This document shows positions 30,240-39,764 of a DNA stretch of 64,000 nt, piece by piece. The notes under the pieces were generated by a model. That model was not told where the DNA came from. It worked only from the letters and a program-made list of their open reading frames with translations, and made no database searches. Within the stretch, counting starts at the first letter, position 1. Each line of letters opens with the position of its first letter. Both the position numbers and the translations under genes were made by a program. The stretch is taken from the NCBI RefSeq assembly GCF_036241575.1, contig NZ_CP108455.1, positions 1,750,501-1,814,500 on the forward strand, read 5' to 3'. This DNA comes from Streptomyces sp. NBC_01267 (GTDB lineage Bacteria > Actinomycetota > Actinomycetes > Streptomycetales > Streptomycetaceae).

Positions 30240-31526
30240 TCAGCGCGGGAGCTCCACCCGTCGCAGTACCCGCGACGCGAGTCCGATCAGCCCTCCCGAG
30301 GCGCAGACGGCCGCGCTGGCGACGAAGACCGGGCCGGTCCCCCAGGCCCCGATGGCCACACCGGTCACCGGGTAGCTGAGCGGTGCGATGCCGAGCGTGA
30401 AGAGGGTGGCGACCGAGGTGACGCGGCCCAGGTAGGCGGGCTCGGTCACCGACTGGAGCAGCGCTCCGCAGATCGCCCCGCTGAGCCCGGCCAGGGCCCC
30501 GACGAACACCCCGGCGAGGGCGGCGAGGGCCACCGACGGCGCGAAGGCCAGTCCGGTGGCGGCTGCCGCCCCGCCCACCAGGGCGAAGGACTGGACGAGC
30601 CCGGCGCGCGGTATTCGCCCCCGTACCGCGAGCAGCAGCGAGGCCGCTCCCGCGCCGATCCCGAAGGCGGCGACGATCCAGCCCATCCCGGACGCGCCCC
30701 AGCCGCGCTCCTTGGCGAGCAGGGTGAGGCCGACGTTGAGCGGCCCGGTGAAGCCCAGTTCGCCGACGGCGATGACGAGCATCAGCGGGGCCAGTACGTG
30801 GTGCCGGCGTATGTAGCGCAGTCCGCCGACCAGCTCTCGCCAGGCCGTCACCTCGCCGCCGTCCTCGGCCGGAGCGGCGTCGGCGGTGGCGGTGGCGTCG
30901 GCGGCGGTGGCGGGCAGCGGGGCCATCCGTACCGCGAGCAGCAGGACCAGGGAGACGGCGAAGAGCCCGCCCGCGACGGTGAAGGCGGCGACGGATCCGC
31001 CGAGGGCGACCGCGAGCCCGCCGATCGGCGCCCCGGTGACATCGGCGACGCGGGAGGCGAGTCCGCGCAGGCCCTGGACGCGGCCGAGCTGGCCGGGTGT
31101 GGTGATGCGCGGCGGCAGCGCGCCGACGGCGGGCAGGAACAGTGCGTCCACCACGCCGAAGACCAGCGCGATCGCGATCAGCAGCCCGAGTGCGGGTCCG
31201 GTGAGCAGCAGGCAGGCGGCCGTCCCGAGGATGATCACGGTGCGGGCCGCGTCGCTGCCGATGACGACCCGGCGCGGGCCGAACCGGTCGGCGACGACTC
31301 CCCCGCCGAGCATCAGCAGGGCGCGGGGGACAGCGCCGACGGCGAGGACCAGACCGGCCTGCGCGGCGCTGCCGGAGCGGGCCGCGGCCCAGGCCAGTGC
31401 CAGGTAGTAGACGTTGTCGCCGACCGTCGACGCGGTGTAGGCGCCGAGCCAGCGCATGATGTTGCCGTCGCGGTGGGCGGGCCGTTCCACGGGGGCCGTG
31501 GGGACGGCTGCGGTGGTCGCGTGCAT
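30240..31526 (-). CDS. MFS transporter, putative exporter
   Basis: A 428-aa major facilitator with 12 predicted helices. ATG 31526 has GAGAGGACC about 5-8 bases upstream. The inter-helix signature GGGVVADRFGPRR is typical, and an Ala/Asp/Glu-rich cytoplasmic loop (ATAADATATADAAPAEDGGE) separates the two halves. The fold resembles enterobactin-exporter-like and macrolide-efflux MFS proteins. It lies directly downstream of an ArsR-type regulator on the same strand, which suggests inducible export of a small toxic compound. Ligand unknown. Confidence 0.86.
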   Translation of the reverse strand: MHATTAAVPTAPVERPAHRDGNIMRWLGAYTASTVGDNVYYLALAWAAARSGSAAQAGLVLAVGAVPRALLMLGGGVVADRFGPRRVVIGSDAARTVIILGTAACLLLTGPALGLLIAIALVFGVVDALFLPAVGALPPRITTPGQLGRVQGLRGLASRVADVTGAPIGGLAVALGGSVAAFTVAGGLFAVSLVLLLAVRMAPLPATAADATATADAAPAEDGGEVTAWRELVGGLRYIRRHHVLAPLMLVIAVGELGFTGPLNVGLTLLAKERGWGASGMGWIVAAFGIGAGAASLLLAVRGRIPRAGLVQSFALVGGAAAATGLAFAPSVALAALAGVFVGALAGLSGAICGALLQSVTEPAYLGRVTSVATLFTLGIAPLSYPVTGVAIGAWGTGPVFVASAAVCASGGLIGLASRVLRRVELPR

Positions 31527-31602
31527 GCCGGGGTCCTCTCGGGTGCTCAGCGTCGGGTGCTCAGGTGCGGGGGCATAGCTGCGGGGGCTCAGGTGCAGGG
31601 GC

Positions 31603-32196
31603 TCAGTTGCGGAACGGGAAGCCGTACAGGTGGAGGGCGACGTTCTCCCGTCCGTCCGTCTCACCGGCCCGCTCGGCCGCGCGGGCGCTGTCGCTGTGCT
31701 TCTGGATCAGCTCGTCCATCTCCCGGCTGAGCGCGGCGAGTTCACCGGCGGTGAACCGGGGCAGGTACTCGCTGCTGAAGGCGGCGCTGCGCCACTCGGC
31801 GGGCCAGACGGACTGGGCGTCGAGGTAGCCCCGGTACATCTCGCTGTGCTGGTCGAAGGAGAGCCGGCTGACGGCCGCATGCGTGGCGGCCCGCTCCGGG
31901 GCGTCGCTGAAGTCCTCGTCCCGGTAGGTCAGGGACTGCGAGGCGACCTGCCACCACCGCTCCCTGGCGTCGCCGCTCTGCGTCTCGGCGGGCTCGATCA
32001 GCCCGTGGTCGGCGAGCTTGCGCAGGTGGTAGCTGACCAGCGAGACGGCCTCGTCGACCTGGTCGGCGAGCTGGGAGGCGGTGGCGGTACGGGCGATGTA
32101 GAGCGCGCGGTAGAGCCGCATGCGCAGCGGGTGCCCGAAGGCCTTGAGGGTGTCGAGGTCGGTGATCCTGCGCGGTTCCTGCGGTGTGTCGGCCAT
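31603..32196 (-). CDS. ArsR-type winged-helix transcriptional regulator
   Basis: A 197-aa regulator from ATG 32196 with GAGGG close upstream. Residues 12-85 form the winged helix: LKAFGHPLRMRLYRALYIAR, then SQLADQVDEAVSLVSYHLRK as the helix-turn-helix. The C-terminal half is a helical domain with no metal-binding Cys cluster, unlike metal-sensing ArsR proteins, so it may sense a small molecule. It is upstream of an MFS gene that it probably controls. A 28-bp inverted repeat just upstream is a candidate operator. Confidence 0.87.
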   Translation of the reverse strand: MADTPQEPRRITDLDTLKAFGHPLRMRLYRALYIARTATASQLADQVDEAVSLVSYHLRKLADHGLIEPAETQSGDARERWWQVASQSLTYRDEDFSDAPERAATHAAVSRLSFDQHSEMYRGYLDAQSVWPAEWRSAAFSSEYLPRFTAGELAALSREMDELIQKHSDSARAAERAGETDGRENVALHLYGFPFRN

Positions 32197-32220
32197 GCCC
32201 TCACGGTAGGTGGGAAAGAA

Positions 32221-32248
32221 AAGTTGTGCAATAAATGTTGCGCAACTT
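32221..32248 (-). promoter_or_regulatory. candidate operator of the ArsR-type regulator
   Basis: AAGTTGTGCAA (32221-32231), a 6-nt spacer, and TTGCGCAACTT (32238-32248) form an inverted repeat with one mismatch in 11 bp. It is AT-rich relative to its surroundings and ends 24 bases before the ATG of the regulator gene. A possible promoter on the minus strand, TTGCAC-N17-TACCGT, overlaps it, so binding would block transcription. Confidence 0.6.
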
Positions 32249-32270
32249 CTGTTGCGGATTCTCCGAACGA

Positions 32271-32301
32271 AAACCCCCTGGCCCGAGGGACCAGGGGGTT
32301 T
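32271..32301. terminator. terminator downstream of hisF
   Basis: AAACCCCCTGG (32271-32281) and CCAGGGGGTTT (32291-32301) form an 11-bp stem with a 9-nt loop, 20 bases after the hisF stop. The T/A edges give short U tracts on both strands. It ends the his operon. Confidence 0.85.
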
Positions 32302-32320
32302 CTCCGCGACAGCGGCAGCT

Positions 32321-33076
32321 CTACCGCACCGGGTGACCGGCTTCCCGCAGTGCGTCCTTGACCTGCGAGATCCGCAGGTCACCGAAGTGGAAGACGGACG
32401 CGGCGAGCACCGCGTCGGCGCCGGCGGCGATCGCGGGCGGGAAGTGGTCCAGGGTGCCCGCGCCGCCGCTCGCGATGACCGGGACGGTCACGTGCTTGCG
32501 TACGGCAGTGATCATCTCGGTGTCGTAGCCGTCCTTGGTGCCGTCGGCGTCCATCGAGTTGAGCAGGATCTCGCCCGCGCCCAGCTCGGCGGCCCGGTGC
32601 GCCCATTCGACGGCGTCGATGCCGGTGCCCCGGCGACCGCCGTGCGTGGTGACCTCGAAGGATCCGTCGGCGCCGCGGCGGGCGTCGACCGACAGGACCA
32701 GCACCTGGCGGCCGAAGCGTTCGGCGATCTCGCGGATGAGTTCGGGGCGGGCGATGGCCGCGGTGTTCACCCCGACCTTGTCCGCGCCCGCGCGCAGCAG
32801 CTTGTCGACGTCCTCCGCGGTCCGCACCCCGCCACCGACGGTGAGCGGGATGAAGACCTGCTCGGCGGTGCGGCGCACCACGTCGTACGTGGTCTCGCGG
32901 TTGCCGGACGACGCGGTGATGTCCAGGAAGGTCAGCTCGTCGGCGCCCTCGGCGTCGTACAGCTTGGCCATCTCGACGGGGTCGCCCGCGTCGCGCAGGT
33001 TCTGGAAGTTGACGCCCTTGACGACGCGGCCGTTGTCCACGTCCAGGCAGGGGATGACCCGTACGGCGAGTGTCAT
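32321..33076 (-). CDS. hisF: imidazole glycerol phosphate synthase subunit HisF
   Basis: A 251-aa TIM-barrel cyclase subunit that, with HisH, makes imidazole glycerol phosphate and AICAR. The catalytic Asp residues are in [19 protein letters not shown] and [31 protein letters not shown] and [11 protein letters not shown] form the phosphate-binding loops. It is the last gene of the his operon, overlaps ridA by 4 bp and is followed by a terminator. Confidence 0.98.
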   Translation of the reverse strand: MTLAVRVIPCLDVDNGRVVKGVNFQNLRDAGDPVEMAKLYDAEGADELTFLDITASSGNRETTYDVVRRTAEQVFIPLTVGGGVRTAEDVDKLLRAGADKVGVNTAAIARPELIREIAERFGRQVLVLSVDARRGADGSFEVTTHGGRRGTGIDAVEWAHRAAELGAGEILLNSMDADGTKDGYDTEMITAVRKHVTVPVIASGGAGTLDHFPPAIAAGADAVLAASVFHFGDLRISQVKDALREAGHPVR

Positions 33077-33468
33077 GCCGCTCCTCCCCGGTACGCCTCG
33101 ACCTCGACCTCGACGACCAGGCTGGGGTCGATGAGGCCGGCGACGATGACCATCGTCGCGGCCGGGCGCACCTCGTCGAACAGTTCCTTGTGGGCGCGGC
33201 CGACGTCCTGGACGTCCCGGGCGTGGGTGACGTACATCCGGGTACGGACCACGTCCGCGACGCCGAGGCCGAGTTCCTTGAGCGCGTCGAAGGCCGTGCC
33301 GAACGCGGCGACGGCCTGTTCGTAGGGGCCGCCCTCCGCGATCCGGCCGTTGGCCATGGCGGTGCAGCCGGCGACCAGGACCAGGCCGTTGGGGAGTTCC
33401 ACCGCGCGGGAGTAGCCGATGGAATCCTCCCAGGGGCCACCCGACGCGATCCTGCGGACCTCCGTCAT
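33073..33468 (-). CDS. RidA family protein (reactive enamine/imine deaminase)
   Basis: A 131-aa YjgF/YER057c/UK114-type protein starting at ATG 33468. The Streptomyces-type N-terminus [20 protein letters not shown], the SxAVELPNG strand and [19 protein letters not shown] with the substrate-binding Arg are visible. RidA proteins hydrolyse 2-aminoacrylate and other reactive imines made by PLP enzymes. Its place between priA and hisF, overlapping both, suggests a protective or accessory role in histidine synthesis, though this is not proven. Confidence 0.88.
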   Translation of the reverse strand: MTEVRRIASGGPWEDSIGYSRAVELPNGLVLVAGCTAMANGRIAEGGPYEQAVAAFGTAFDALKELGLGVADVVRTRMYVTHARDVQDVGRAHKELFDEVRPAATMVIVAGLIDPSLVVEVEVEAYRGGAA

Positions 33469-34202
33469 GACGACACCGCTTCGATGGCCTCTTCCAGGGT
33501 GAACGCCTTGGCGTACAGCGCCTTGCCGACGATCGCGCCCTCCACGCCGGTGGGGACGAGCGCGGAGATGGCCCTCAGGTCGTCGAGCGAGGAGACGCCG
33601 CCGGAGGCGACGACGGGCTTGTCGGTGGCGGCGCAGACGTTCTTCAGGAGCTCCAGGTTGGGGCCCTGGAGTGTGCCGTCCTTGGCGATGTCGGTGACGA
33701 CGTAGCGGGCGCAGCCCTCGGAGTCGAGTCGGGCGAGGGTCTCGTAGAGGTCTCCGCCGTCCCGGGTCCAGCCCCGTCCGCGCAGGGTCGTGCCGCGTAC
33801 GTCGAGGCCGACCGCGATCTTGTCGCCGTGCTCGGCGATGATCTTCGCGACCCACTCGGGGGTCTCCAGCGCGGCGGTGCCCAGGTTGACCCGGGTGCAG
33901 CCGGTGGCGAGCGCGGCGGCCAGCGAGGCGTCGTCGCGGATGCCGCCCGACAGCTCGACCTTGATGTCCATGGCCGCCGACACCTCGGCGATCAGCTTCC
34001 GGTTGTCGCCGGTGCCGAAGGCGGCGTCGAGGTCCACCAGGTGCAGCCACTCGGCGCCCGCGCGCTGCCAGGCGAGCGCGGCTTCGAGGGGCGAGCCGTA
34101 GGAGGTCTCGGAGCCCGACTCGCCGTGGACGAGGCGGACCGCCTGGCCGTCACGGACATCGACGGCCGGGAGGAGTTCGAGCTTCTTCTGCAAGGCGGAC
34201 AT
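33465..34202 (-). CDS. priA: bifunctional HisA/TrpF isomerase PriA
   Basis: A TIM-barrel isomerase of 245 aa. In Streptomyces and Mycobacterium this protein (PriA) isomerises both ProFAR (histidine pathway) and PRA (tryptophan pathway), because no separate trpF exists. The catalytic Asp residues are in [19 protein letters not shown] and [16 protein letters not shown], and the PRA-linked Arg lies in [16 protein letters not shown] and [12 protein letters not shown] are phosphate-binding loops. Bifunctionality is inferred from lineage and from the lack of trpF among the trp genes here. ATG 34202 overlaps the hisH stop. Confidence 0.94.
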   Translation of the reverse strand: MSALQKKLELLPAVDVRDGQAVRLVHGESGSETSYGSPLEAALAWQRAGAEWLHLVDLDAAFGTGDNRKLIAEVSAAMDIKVELSGGIRDDASLAAALATGCTRVNLGTAALETPEWVAKIIAEHGDKIAVGLDVRGTTLRGRGWTRDGGDLYETLARLDSEGCARYVVTDIAKDGTLQGPNLELLKNVCAATDKPVVASGGVSSLDDLRAISALVPTGVEGAIVGKALYAKAFTLEEAIEAVSS

Positions 34203-34843
34203 CACAGGGTTCCGATCCAGTTGGTCAGCAGCTGGGCGCCGGCGTCGCCGGACTTCTCGGGGTGGAACTGGGTGGCCCACAGCGCGCCGTTCTCGACCGC
34301 CGCCACGAAGCGCTCCCCGTGGGTGGCCCAGGTGACGCGGGGCGAGCGGATCCGGGCGTTGGTGACTTCGAGGGACCAGTCGTGCGCCGCGTAGGAGTGC
34401 ACGAAGTAGAAACGCGCCTCGGCGTCGAGCCCGGCGAAGAGCTGCGAGTCGGCAGGGGACTCGACGGTGTTCCACCCCATGTGCGGTACGACGTCGGCCT
34501 TGAGCGGGCCGACCGTGCCGGGCCACTCGTCGAGCCCCTCGGTCTCCACGCCGTGCTCGATGCCGCGCTCGAAGAGGATCTGCATCCCGACGCAGATGCC
34601 CATGACGGGGCGGCCACCGGAGAGCCTGCGGCCCACGATCCAGTCGCCGCGGGCCTCCTTGAGGCCCTTCATGCAGGCGGCGAACGCGCCGACGCCGGGG
34701 ACCAGCAGCCCCTCGGCGTTCATCGCCCGGTCGAAGTCACGGGTGATCTCGACGTCCGCGCCGACATGCGCGAGCGCCCGCTCCGCGGAGCGGACATTGC
34801 CGAAGCCGTAGTCGAGTACGACGACCTTCTTCGGTGTGCTCAT
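34202..34843 (-). CDS. hisH: imidazole glycerol phosphate synthase subunit HisH
   Basis: A 213-aa class I glutamine amidotransferase that supplies ammonia to HisF. ATG 34843 is used; it overlaps the small upstream ORF by ATGA. The N-terminal [15 protein letters not shown] is typical, the nucleophile Cys is in [15 protein letters not shown], and the His-Glu pair is in [11 protein letters not shown] longer in-frame start has no support. Confidence 0.98.
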   Translation of the reverse strand: MSTPKKVVVLDYGFGNVRSAERALAHVGADVEITRDFDRAMNAEGLLVPGVGAFAACMKGLKEARGDWIVGRRLSGGRPVMGICVGMQILFERGIEHGVETEGLDEWPGTVGPLKADVVPHMGWNTVESPADSQLFAGLDAEARFYFVHSYAAHDWSLEVTNARIRSPRVTWATHGERFVAAVENGALWATQFHPEKSGDAGAQLLTNWIGTL

Positions 34844-35010
34844 GTCGTCCAGATTCCCTGGATGCGCATCACACCCGCGGCCAGGCACATCACGGCGCCG
34901 ATGGAGAGCAGCACAATGAGGCCCGCGGGCATCTTCTGCTTGGCGAAGGAGTAGACGCCGCCGGCGAGGAAGAGGCCGACGACGATGAGAATGGTGTTGA
35001 GGCCAGTCAT
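34840..35010 (-). CDS. 56-aa two-helix membrane protein inside the his operon
   Basis: This short ORF begins at ATG 35010, 2 bp after the hisB stop, and its TGA overlaps the hisH ATG by 4 bp. It encodes two hydrophobic helices ([20 protein letters not shown] and [20 protein letters not shown]) joined by a short Lys/Pro loop, with a short C-terminal tail. There is no known enzymatic step for it. Coupling on both sides argues that it is a real gene. Function unknown. Confidence 0.85.
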   Translation of the reverse strand: MTGLNTILIVVGLFLAGGVYSFAKQKMPAGLIVLLSIGAVMCLAAGVMRIQGIWTT

Positions 35011-35012
35011 GC

Positions 35013-35615
35013 TTACAGCGCGCCCTTGGTAGAAGGAAGGATGCCCGCTGCTCGCGGGTCGTGCTCGGACGCGTAACGCAGCGCCCGCGCCAGGGCCTTG
35101 AACTGGCACTCCACGATGTGGTGGGCGTTGCGCCCGTACGGTACGTGGACGTGCAGTGCGATCTGCGCCTGGGCGACGAAGGACTCCAGGATGTGCCGGG
35201 TCATCGTCGTGTCGTACGCGCCGATCATCGGAGCCATGTTCTCCGGCTCGGTGTGCACCAGGTACGGGCGGCCCGAGAGGTCCACGGTGACCTGGGCGAG
35301 CGACTCGTCCAGCGGCACCGTGCAGTTGCCGAAGCGGTAGATCCCGACCTTGTCGCCGAGCGCCTGCTTGAAGGCGGCGCCGATCGCGAGGGCGGTGTCC
35401 TCGATGGTGTGGTGGGAATCGATGTGCAGGTCGCCGTCGGTCTTGACCGTGAGGTCGAAGAGGCCGTGGCGGCCGAGCTGGTCGAGCATGTGGTCGTAGA
35501 AGCCGACGCCTGTCGACACATCGACCTTGCCGGTGCCGTCGAGATTGATCTCGACGACGACCGAGGTCTCCTTGGTGGTGCGTTCCACCCGTCCGATGCG
35601 GCCCACGCGGGTCAT
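35013..35615 (-). CDS. hisB: imidazoleglycerol-phosphate dehydratase
   Basis: A 200-aa Mn-dependent dehydratase. The two metal-binding His clusters are [14 protein letters not shown] and [18 protein letters not shown], and [14 protein letters not shown] is a further family motif. It is monofunctional (no phosphatase domain), as usual in actinobacteria. The start ATG overlaps the hisC stop by 4 bp. Confidence 0.98.
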   Translation of the reverse strand: MTRVGRIGRVERTTKETSVVVEINLDGTGKVDVSTGVGFYDHMLDQLGRHGLFDLTVKTDGDLHIDSHHTIEDTALAIGAAFKQALGDKVGIYRFGNCTVPLDESLAQVTVDLSGRPYLVHTEPENMAPMIGAYDTTMTRHILESFVAQAQIALHVHVPYGRNAHHIVECQFKALARALRYASEHDPRAAGILPSTKGAL

Positions 35616-36718
35616 GCGGTGATCTCCTTGTGCAGTGCGCGTGCCGCTTCGAGGAACGCGTCGTTCTCAGCCGGGGTGCCCACGGAGACCCGCAGCCACC
35701 CGGGAACCCCGTTGTCCCTGATGAGGACCCCGTGGTCGAGGATGGTCCGCCAGGCGGCACGGGCGTCGTCGAACCGGCCGAACTGGATGAAGTTCGCGTC
35801 GGACGCGGTGACTTCGTATCCGGCCGCGCGCAGCTCGACGACGATCCGGTCGCGCTCCGCCTTCAGCTGCTCGACGTACTGGAGCAGCGTATCGGTGTGC
35901 TCCAGGGCGGCGAGCGCGGTGGCCTGGGTGACGGACGAGAGGTGGTACGGCAGCCGCACCAGCTGGACGGCGTCGACGACCGCGGGGTCCGCGGCGAGGT
36001 AGCCGAGCCGCAGTCCGGCGGCGCCGAACGCCTTGGACATGGTGCGGGAGAGCACCAGGTTCGGGCGGCCCTCGATCAGCGGGAGCAGCGAGGGAGCGTG
36101 GCTGAATTCGCCGTACGCCTCGTCCACCACGACCATCGAGGGGCCCGCCGCCTGCGCGGCCTCGTACAGCGCGAGGACCGTACCGGCGTCGACCGCGGTG
36201 CCGGTGGGGTTGTTCGGCGAGGTGATGAAGACGACGTCCGGCCGGTTCTCGGCGATGGAGCGGGTCGCCGCCGCGACGTCGATGGTGAAGTCCTCGTGGC
36301 GCGGGCCGGAGATCCAGCCGGTGCCGGTGCCGCGCGCGATGAGCGCGTGCATCGAGTACGAGGGCTCGAAGCCGATCGCCGTGCGCCCCGGTCCGCCGAA
36401 GGTCTGGAGCAGCTGCTGGATGACCTCGTTGGAGCCGTTCGCCGCCCAGACGTGGGCGGCGGTGACCTCGTGTCCGGCGGTGCGGCTGAGGTACTTGGCC
36501 AGCTCGGTGCGCAGCTCGACCGCTTCCCGGTCCGGGTAGCGGTTGAGGGTGCGGGCCGCCTCCCGGACGCGTTCGGCGATCCGGTCGACCAGCGCCTCGG
36601 GCAGCGGGTACGGGTTCTCGTTGGTGTTCAGCCGTACCGGGACGTCCAACTGGGGCGCCCCGTAAGGCGACTGGCCGCGCAGTTCGTCGCGTACGGGCAG
36701 GTCGTCGATGCGGGTCAT
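35612..36718 (-). CDS. hisC: histidinol-phosphate aminotransferase
   Basis: A 368-aa class I/II PLP aminotransferase converting imidazole acetol-phosphate to histidinol-phosphate. The PLP Lys is in [19 protein letters not shown], the Asn-Pro turn is in [10 protein letters not shown], and the PLP-binding Asp-Tyr is in [12 protein letters not shown]-terminal [10 protein letters not shown] is typical of HisC. It overlaps hisD and hisB by 4 bp each. Confidence 0.98.
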   Translation of the reverse strand: MTRIDDLPVRDELRGQSPYGAPQLDVPVRLNTNENPYPLPEALVDRIAERVREAARTLNRYPDREAVELRTELAKYLSRTAGHEVTAAHVWAANGSNEVIQQLLQTFGGPGRTAIGFEPSYSMHALIARGTGTGWISGPRHEDFTIDVAAATRSIAENRPDVVFITSPNNPTGTAVDAGTVLALYEAAQAAGPSMVVVDEAYGEFSHAPSLLPLIEGRPNLVLSRTMSKAFGAAGLRLGYLAADPAVVDAVQLVRLPYHLSSVTQATALAALEHTDTLLQYVEQLKAERDRIVVELRAAGYEVTASDANFIQFGRFDDARAAWRTILDHGVLIRDNGVPGWLRVSVGTPAENDAFLEAARALHKEITA

Positions 36719-38037
36719 GCGGTCGGCACCTGCCATCCGAACCGGGCCTTGAGCGCCGCGCCGTGCGCGGGCAGGTCCTCGGCCTCGGCGAGCGTCACCA
36801 CGTGGTGGGTGACCTCGGCGAGTGCGTCGCGGGTGTAGTCGACGATGTGGATGCCGCGCAGGAACGACTGGACGGAGAGGCCCGAGGAGTGGCAGGCGCA
36901 GCCGCCGGTGGGCAGCACGTGGTTGGACCCGGCGCAGTAGTCGCCGAGCGAGACCGGGGCCCACGGGCCGACGAAGACCGCTCCGGCGTTGCGGACCCGG
37001 GCGGCCACCGCGGCGGCGTCGGCGGTCTGGATCTCCAGGTGTTCGGCGCCGTACGCGTCGACGACCCGCAGGCCGTCGTCGACCGAGTCGACCAGGACGA
37101 TCGCGGACTGCCTGCCCTCCAGGGCGGGGACGATCCGGTCCTCGATGTGCTTGGACGCGGCGACCTGCGGGGCGAGCTCCTTCTCGACCGCGTCGGCGAG
37201 CTCCGCCGAGTCGGTGACCAGGACGGCGGCGGCCAGCGGGTCGTGCTCGGCCTGGCTGATCAGGTCGGCGGCGACGTGCACGGGGTCGGCGGTGGAGTCG
37301 GCGAGGACCGCGATCTCGGTCGGGCCCGCTTCGGCGTCGATCCCGATCCGGCCGGTGAAGTACCGCTTGGCGGCGGCGACCCAGATGTTCCCGGGGCCGG
37401 TGACCATGTTGACCGGGGGGCAGGACTCGGTGCCGTACGCGAACATCGCGACGGCCGTGGCGCCGCCCGCCGCGTACACCTCGTCGATGCCGAGCAGCGC
37501 GCAGGCCGCCAGGATCGTGGGGTGCGGCAGCCCGCCGAACTCGGCCTGGGCCGGGGACGCGAGCGCGATGGACTCGACGCCCGCCTCCTGCGCGGGGACC
37601 ACGTTCATGATCACGGAGGAGGGGTAGACGGAGCGTCCGCCCGGCGCGTACAGCCCGACACGCTCGACCGGTACCCACTTCTCGGTCACTTTGCCACCGG
37701 GAACGACCTGGGTGGTGTGCTCGCTGCGGCGCTGCGCGGCGTGCACCAGCCTGGCGCGCCGGACCGACTCCTCCAGCGCCGCCCGTACCTCCGGGTCGAG
37801 CTGTTCCAGGGCGGTCCGCAGCGCTTCGGCGGGCACCCGTACCTGTGCCAGACGCACTCCGTCGAACCGCTCCGCGTACTCGACCAGCGCCGCGTCACCG
37901 CGATGGTGCACGTCCTCGCAGATCGGCCGCACCTTTTCCAGGGCGGCGCTCACGTCGAAGTCGGCACGGGGCAGCAGGTCACGCAGGGCGCCACCCTCGG
38001 GGAGGGCACCGTCGCGCAGATCGATTCGGGAGATCAT
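36715..38037 (-). CDS. hisD: histidinol dehydrogenase
   Basis: A 440-aa zinc enzyme performing the last two oxidations to histidine. ATG 38037 gives [10 protein letters not shown]. Elements include [47 protein letters not shown] with the catalytic Glu-His, and [20 protein letters not shown] with zinc ligand region. It is the first gene of hisD-C-B-orf-H-priA-ridA-F. A palindrome 41 bp upstream is a candidate control site. Confidence 0.98.
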   Translation of the reverse strand: MISRIDLRDGALPEGGALRDLLPRADFDVSAALEKVRPICEDVHHRGDAALVEYAERFDGVRLAQVRVPAEALRTALEQLDPEVRAALEESVRRARLVHAAQRRSEHTTQVVPGGKVTEKWVPVERVGLYAPGGRSVYPSSVIMNVVPAQEAGVESIALASPAQAEFGGLPHPTILAACALLGIDEVYAAGGATAVAMFAYGTESCPPVNMVTGPGNIWVAAAKRYFTGRIGIDAEAGPTEIAVLADSTADPVHVAADLISQAEHDPLAAAVLVTDSAELADAVEKELAPQVAASKHIEDRIVPALEGRQSAIVLVDSVDDGLRVVDAYGAEHLEIQTADAAAVAARVRNAGAVFVGPWAPVSLGDYCAGSNHVLPTGGCACHSSGLSVQSFLRGIHIVDYTRDALAEVTHHVVTLAEAEDLPAHGAALKARFGWQVPTA

Positions 38038-38077
38038 GCAACCAATTCTCTCAGACCGCCCGGGGCGTCCGGTCGCC

Positions 38078-38096
38078 TGTATCAGTGGCTGATACA
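38078..38096. promoter_or_regulatory. palindrome between hisD and the divergent gene
   Basis: TGTATCAG-TGG-CTGATACA is a perfect 8-bp inverted repeat with a 3-nt spacer. It is in the 124-bp gap between hisD (start 38037) and the divergent gene at 38162, about 41 bp before hisD. It has the size and position of an operator able to act on either or both genes. The regulator is unknown. Confidence 0.6.
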
Positions 38097-38161
38097 CACC
38101 CAGCCCCCCGAAGGTGACCATTAGCGTTCACTCCATCACTCGTGGGCAGGAGGGGGCGGCA

Positions 38162-39760
38162 GTGACCGAAGCGCAGTACGACAACGACGCGCCCGACTGG
38201 CTGACCGGCGCCGAGCTGGGCATGTGGCAGGCGTTCCGGAACGGGTCCACCTACGATCTGCGCACCCGCAACCCGGTCATGGACAACCCGTTCTCGGAGC
38301 GCACCTGGGGCCCGGAACGCACCGTCCGTGCGCGTGTCGTGGCCCTGCTGCTGCTCAGCGGGCCGCAGGCGCTGGCGGGCCGGGTCGCCGCGCTCAAGCT
38401 CAGCGGTGTCCAGATCACCGGCGCGCTGGATCTGGCGGGCGGCACGGTCAAGCCGTACGTGGAGCTGACCAACTGCCGCTTCGAGGACGAGGTGCTGCTG
38501 CCCGAGTGCCGGGTCACCACGGTCCGCATGGTCGGCTGCGCCGTTCCCCGGCTGGAGGCGGCCCGGCTGCACACCGAGGGTGATCTGCATCTGCCGCGCT
38601 GCCGGGTGGCCCACGGCATCCGGCTGACCGACGCGCAGATCGGCACGGACCTGCTGATCAACATGATCGTGGTGCACCCGGACCGCAAGGGCCGCTCGAT
38701 CGCGGCCGACGGGCTGTACGTCGCGCAGGACCTGCAGGCCGAGATGATCGAGTCGTACGGCGAGGTGAGTCTGCGGGCGGCCCGGATCGGCGTCTCGCTG
38801 AGCCTGAACGGCAGCAGGCTGTTCAATCCGGACGGGCGGCGGGCGCTGAACGCTCCCCAGCTGTCGGTGGAGCGCACGCTCTATCTGACGGCGGCCGGGG
38901 TGGCACCGGACGGCGCGGGCACCAGCACCACTCCCCCGTACGGCATCGGGCCGACCCCGGAGTTCGGCACCCGGCTCCAGCCCTTCGAGTGCGTCGGCGG
39001 GGTACGGCTCGACGACGGGCGGTTCGGCGACGCCGTGGATCTACGGAGCGCGAAGTTCCGGATGCGCAGCGACCAGGAGCTCTCGCTGCGCCGGATCCAG
39101 ACGCCCGAGCTGCGTTTCCTCGGGGACCGCCCGGAGCGGGGGCGGGTGGTGCTCTCGGGTGCCAAGGTCGTCAACCTGGTCGACATGTCGGCGAGTTGGC
39201 CGGGCCCCGGCGGGCTGGCGATGGGCGGCTTCACCTACGAGAACCTCATCCCGGTCGGCCACTTCCCGCTGGCCAGCCGCCTGGAGTGGGTGTCGGCCGC
39301 GACCCCGGAGTACGCGCCGGAGCCGTACGAACGGCTGGCGTCGGTGCTCCGCAACAGCGGCGAGGACGCGGACGCCCGCGAGGTGCTGCTGGCCAAACAG
39401 CGCAGGCGGCGCGAGACGCTGCCGCTCGCCGCCAAGATATGGGGCTACCTCCAGGACTGGACGGTGGCGTACGGCTACCGCCCCGGGCGGGCCGCGCTGT
39501 GGATGGCGGTGCTGTGGGCGGCGGGCACCCTGGCGTTCTCGCACTACGACCCCGCGCCGATGAACGCGGACGGGCACCCGCAGTGGAACGCCGCGCTGTA
39601 CGCGCTGGATCTGCTGATCCCGGTGATCAATCTCGGCCAGGACGGCTACTGGAAACTGTGCGGCGGCTGGCAGTGGGCCGCCGCCGCGCTGATCGTGCTG
39701 GGCTGGATCCTGGCCACGACGGTCGCGACCGGCGCGACCCGGCTGCTGCGCAGGGGATAG
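38162..39760 (+). CDS. membrane-associated beta-repeat protein, function unknown
   Basis: A 532-aa protein from GTG 38162, which has AGGAGGGGG about 9 bases upstream. Residues about 70-380 are made of irregular 20-residue beta-strand repeats (for example LKLSGVQITGALDLAGGTVK, VELTNCRFEDEVLLPECRV, FRMRSDQELSLRRIQT), as in pentapeptide-like or right-handed beta-helices. The C-terminus has two hydrophobic helices (WMAVLWAAGTLAFS and WAAAALIVLGWILATTVATG) around an extracellular loop. Homologues are sometimes labelled oxidoreductase, but no cofactor motif is visible. Divergent from hisD. Confidence 0.75.
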   Translation: MTEAQYDNDAPDWLTGAELGMWQAFRNGSTYDLRTRNPVMDNPFSERTWGPERTVRARVVALLLLSGPQALAGRVAALKLSGVQITGALDLAGGTVKPYVELTNCRFEDEVLLPECRVTTVRMVGCAVPRLEAARLHTEGDLHLPRCRVAHGIRLTDAQIGTDLLINMIVVHPDRKGRSIAADGLYVAQDLQAEMIESYGEVSLRAARIGVSLSLNGSRLFNPDGRRALNAPQLSVERTLYLTAAGVAPDGAGTSTTPPYGIGPTPEFGTRLQPFECVGGVRLDDGRFGDAVDLRSAKFRMRSDQELSLRRIQTPELRFLGDRPERGRVVLSGAKVVNLVDMSASWPGPGGLAMGGFTYENLIPVGHFPLASRLEWVSAATPEYAPEPYERLASVLRNSGEDADAREVLLAKQRRRRETLPLAAKIWGYLQDWTVAYGYRPGRAALWMAVLWAAGTLAFSHYDPAPMNADGHPQWNAALYALDLLIPVINLGQDGYWKLCGGWQWAAAALIVLGWILATTVATGATRLLRRG

Positions 39761-39764
39761 CAGG

